Source: Oceanirhabdus sp. W0125-5 (GTDB taxonomy: Bacteria > Bacillota > Clostridia > Clostridiales > Clostridiaceae). From it: DNA of 64,000 nucleotides. How positions within the stretch are numbered: the stretch's first letter is position 1; every line of letters begins with the position of its first letter. Below the pieces are notes generated by a model that was given only the letters and a program-made list of their open reading frames with translations, did not search any database and was not told the DNA's origin. This document shows positions 63,150 through 64,000 of this stretch, piece by piece. The position numbers and the translations under genes are program-made. The stretch spans positions 1,956,001 to 2,020,000 of the forward strand of contig NZ_CP115913.1 in NCBI RefSeq assembly GCF_027938815.1. The letters are read 5' to 3'.

Positions 63150-64000
63150 ATGAGAGTAAAAAATTCATTAATTAATATAACAGCAGGGATAGTAAACCAA
63201 ATTATTATAACACTATTAAGTTTTATATCAAGATCTGTGTTTATTAGTAGTTTAGGTATTGCGTATTTAGGGGTAAATGGTTTATTTACTAATATATTAG
63301 CTATGTTAGCTTTGGCAGAGTCGGGAATAGGCTCAAGTATTATATATAGTCTCTATAAGCCTGTAGCAGAAAAAAATGAGGAAAAAATTAATGTTCTTAT
63401 AAAGTTATATAAAAATGCGTATAGAATAATTAGTTTAATTATATTATTTTTTGGATTAGCTATAATTCCATTTCTTAAATATTTTATTAAAGACTCAAAT
63501 GTTGAAAATATTAATTTGATTTTTATTTTATTTTTAATTAATACAATATCACCGTATTTTTTTTCACATAAAATTTCTTTTTTGAATGTTTGCCAAAAAA
63601 ATTATATTGTCACTGCTGTGTATTCAGTAACATCAATTATTACTACATGTTTAAAGATTGGAATATTATATTTTACTAAAAATTATATTTTATATTTAAT
63701 AATTGAAGTTTGTATCAATATAATAACAGGAATTAGCTTATCAAAAATTATTAATAAGTTATACCCATTCTTAAAAAATAAAGTATCAAGTAAGTTAGAT
63801 AGTGAAACTAAAAGAAATATAATTAAAAATGTTAAAGCTATAGTAGTACATAATATAGGAGGATATTTTGTTTTTGGAACCGACAATATAATAATATCTT
63901 CTTTCGTAGGTATTACTGCAGTTGGATTATATTCAAATTATAATATGTTAATTAATATTTGTAGGACTTTTATAAATCAAGTACCTAATAATATTTATCA
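63150..64000 (+). CDS. Wzx-type oligosaccharide flippase, N-terminal part (cut by window edge)
   Basis: An open frame runs from ATG 63150 (AAAAAGGAG upstream) to the end of the window without a stop, about 283 codons. The product is strongly hydrophobic with about eight helices and shows the polysaccharide-export pattern: VFISSLGIAYLGVNGLFTNI near 33, ESGIGSSIIYSLYKP near 62, and FGTDNIIISSFVGITAVGLYS near 245. It should flip the lipid-linked repeat unit across the membrane for the polymerase at 52909. The C-terminal helices lie outside the window. Confidence 0.87.
   Translation, partial: MRVKNSLINITAGIVNQIIITLLSFISRSVFISSLGIAYLGVNGLFTNILAMLALAESGIGSSIIYSLYKPVAEKNEEKINVLIKLYKNAYRIISLIILFFGLAIIPFLKYFIKDSNVENINLIFILFLINTISPYFFSHKISFLNVCQKNYIVTAVYSVTSIITTCLKIGILYFTKNYILYLIIEVCINIITGISLSKIINKLYPFLKNKVSSKLDSETKRNIIKNVKAIVVHNIGGYFVFGTDNIIISSFVGITAVGLYSNYNMLINICRTFINQVPNNIY

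Overview
The window looks like chromosomal DNA of a Clostridium-type, low-GC endospore-forming Firmicute. The evidence is very AT-rich codon use, strong AGGAGG-type ribosome sites, many intrinsic terminators, LonB next to LonA, a PerR regulator, and a pyrBICFKDE order with an electron-transfer-type dihydroorotate dehydrogenase. Gene density is high and almost everything reads on the + strand. No rRNA, tRNA, CRISPR array, transposase or phage gene was seen.

Layout. 0-6.3 kb: the edge of an AraC-type regulator, nagB, an ECF sigma factor with a probable membrane anti-sigma factor and an ABC exporter, then two small unknowns. 6.4-12.5 kb: a leader with a PyrR-type attenuator and the pyrimidine operon pyrB-I-C-F-K-D-E. 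12.7-22.3 kb: an unknown membrane-anchored protein and the protein quality-control block tig, clpP, clpX, lonB, lon, ysxC. 22.4-25.9 kb: an unusual run of seven small low-complexity genes. A Gly/Tyr/Cys-rich two-helix protein is followed by four paralogous cysteine-rich two-helix proteins, a 61-residue Tyr/Trp/Arg protein and a Met/Asn/Gly-repeat protein. This is my best candidate for an undescribed system, perhaps a spore-surface or membrane-associated cross-linked structure. 26.1-36.9 kb: an unknown exported protein, a lone solute-binding lipoprotein, perR, a PIN-PhoH ATPase, a NarL-type two-component system with an ABC-2 exporter, and trmB. 37.3-40.8 kb: cobT, cobC, cobU, cobS (assembly of the cobalamin nucleotide loop).

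41.1 kb to the end: a large surface-polysaccharide locus. It has two LytR-CpsA-Psr ligases, a PHP tyrosine phosphatase, a BY-kinase, and a dehydratase/aminotransferase/phosphoglycosyl-transferase/acetyltransferase set that resembles UDP-diacetylbacillosamine synthesis. These are followed by eight glycosyltransferases, an EpsG-type polymerase, a pyruvyl transferase, two further acyltransferases, a membrane-anchored GH88/105-like hydrolase and a Wzx-type flippase cut by the window edge. Together these can build, modify, export and attach a complex glycan through a lipid carrier.

Overlaid on this are two dispersed intergenic repeat families. One is a roughly 250-bp, almost wholly palindromic element (six full copies and one partial). 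Its arms and hairpins differ between copies but stay self-complementary inside each copy, and five of the seven lie around trmB and the cob genes. The other is a roughly 70-bp A/G-rich element ending in a small hairpin (three copies). A 19-codon ORF directly before the phosphatase gene is a duplicated copy of the start of the BY-kinase gene. All function calls come from reading motifs by eye; no database search was run.
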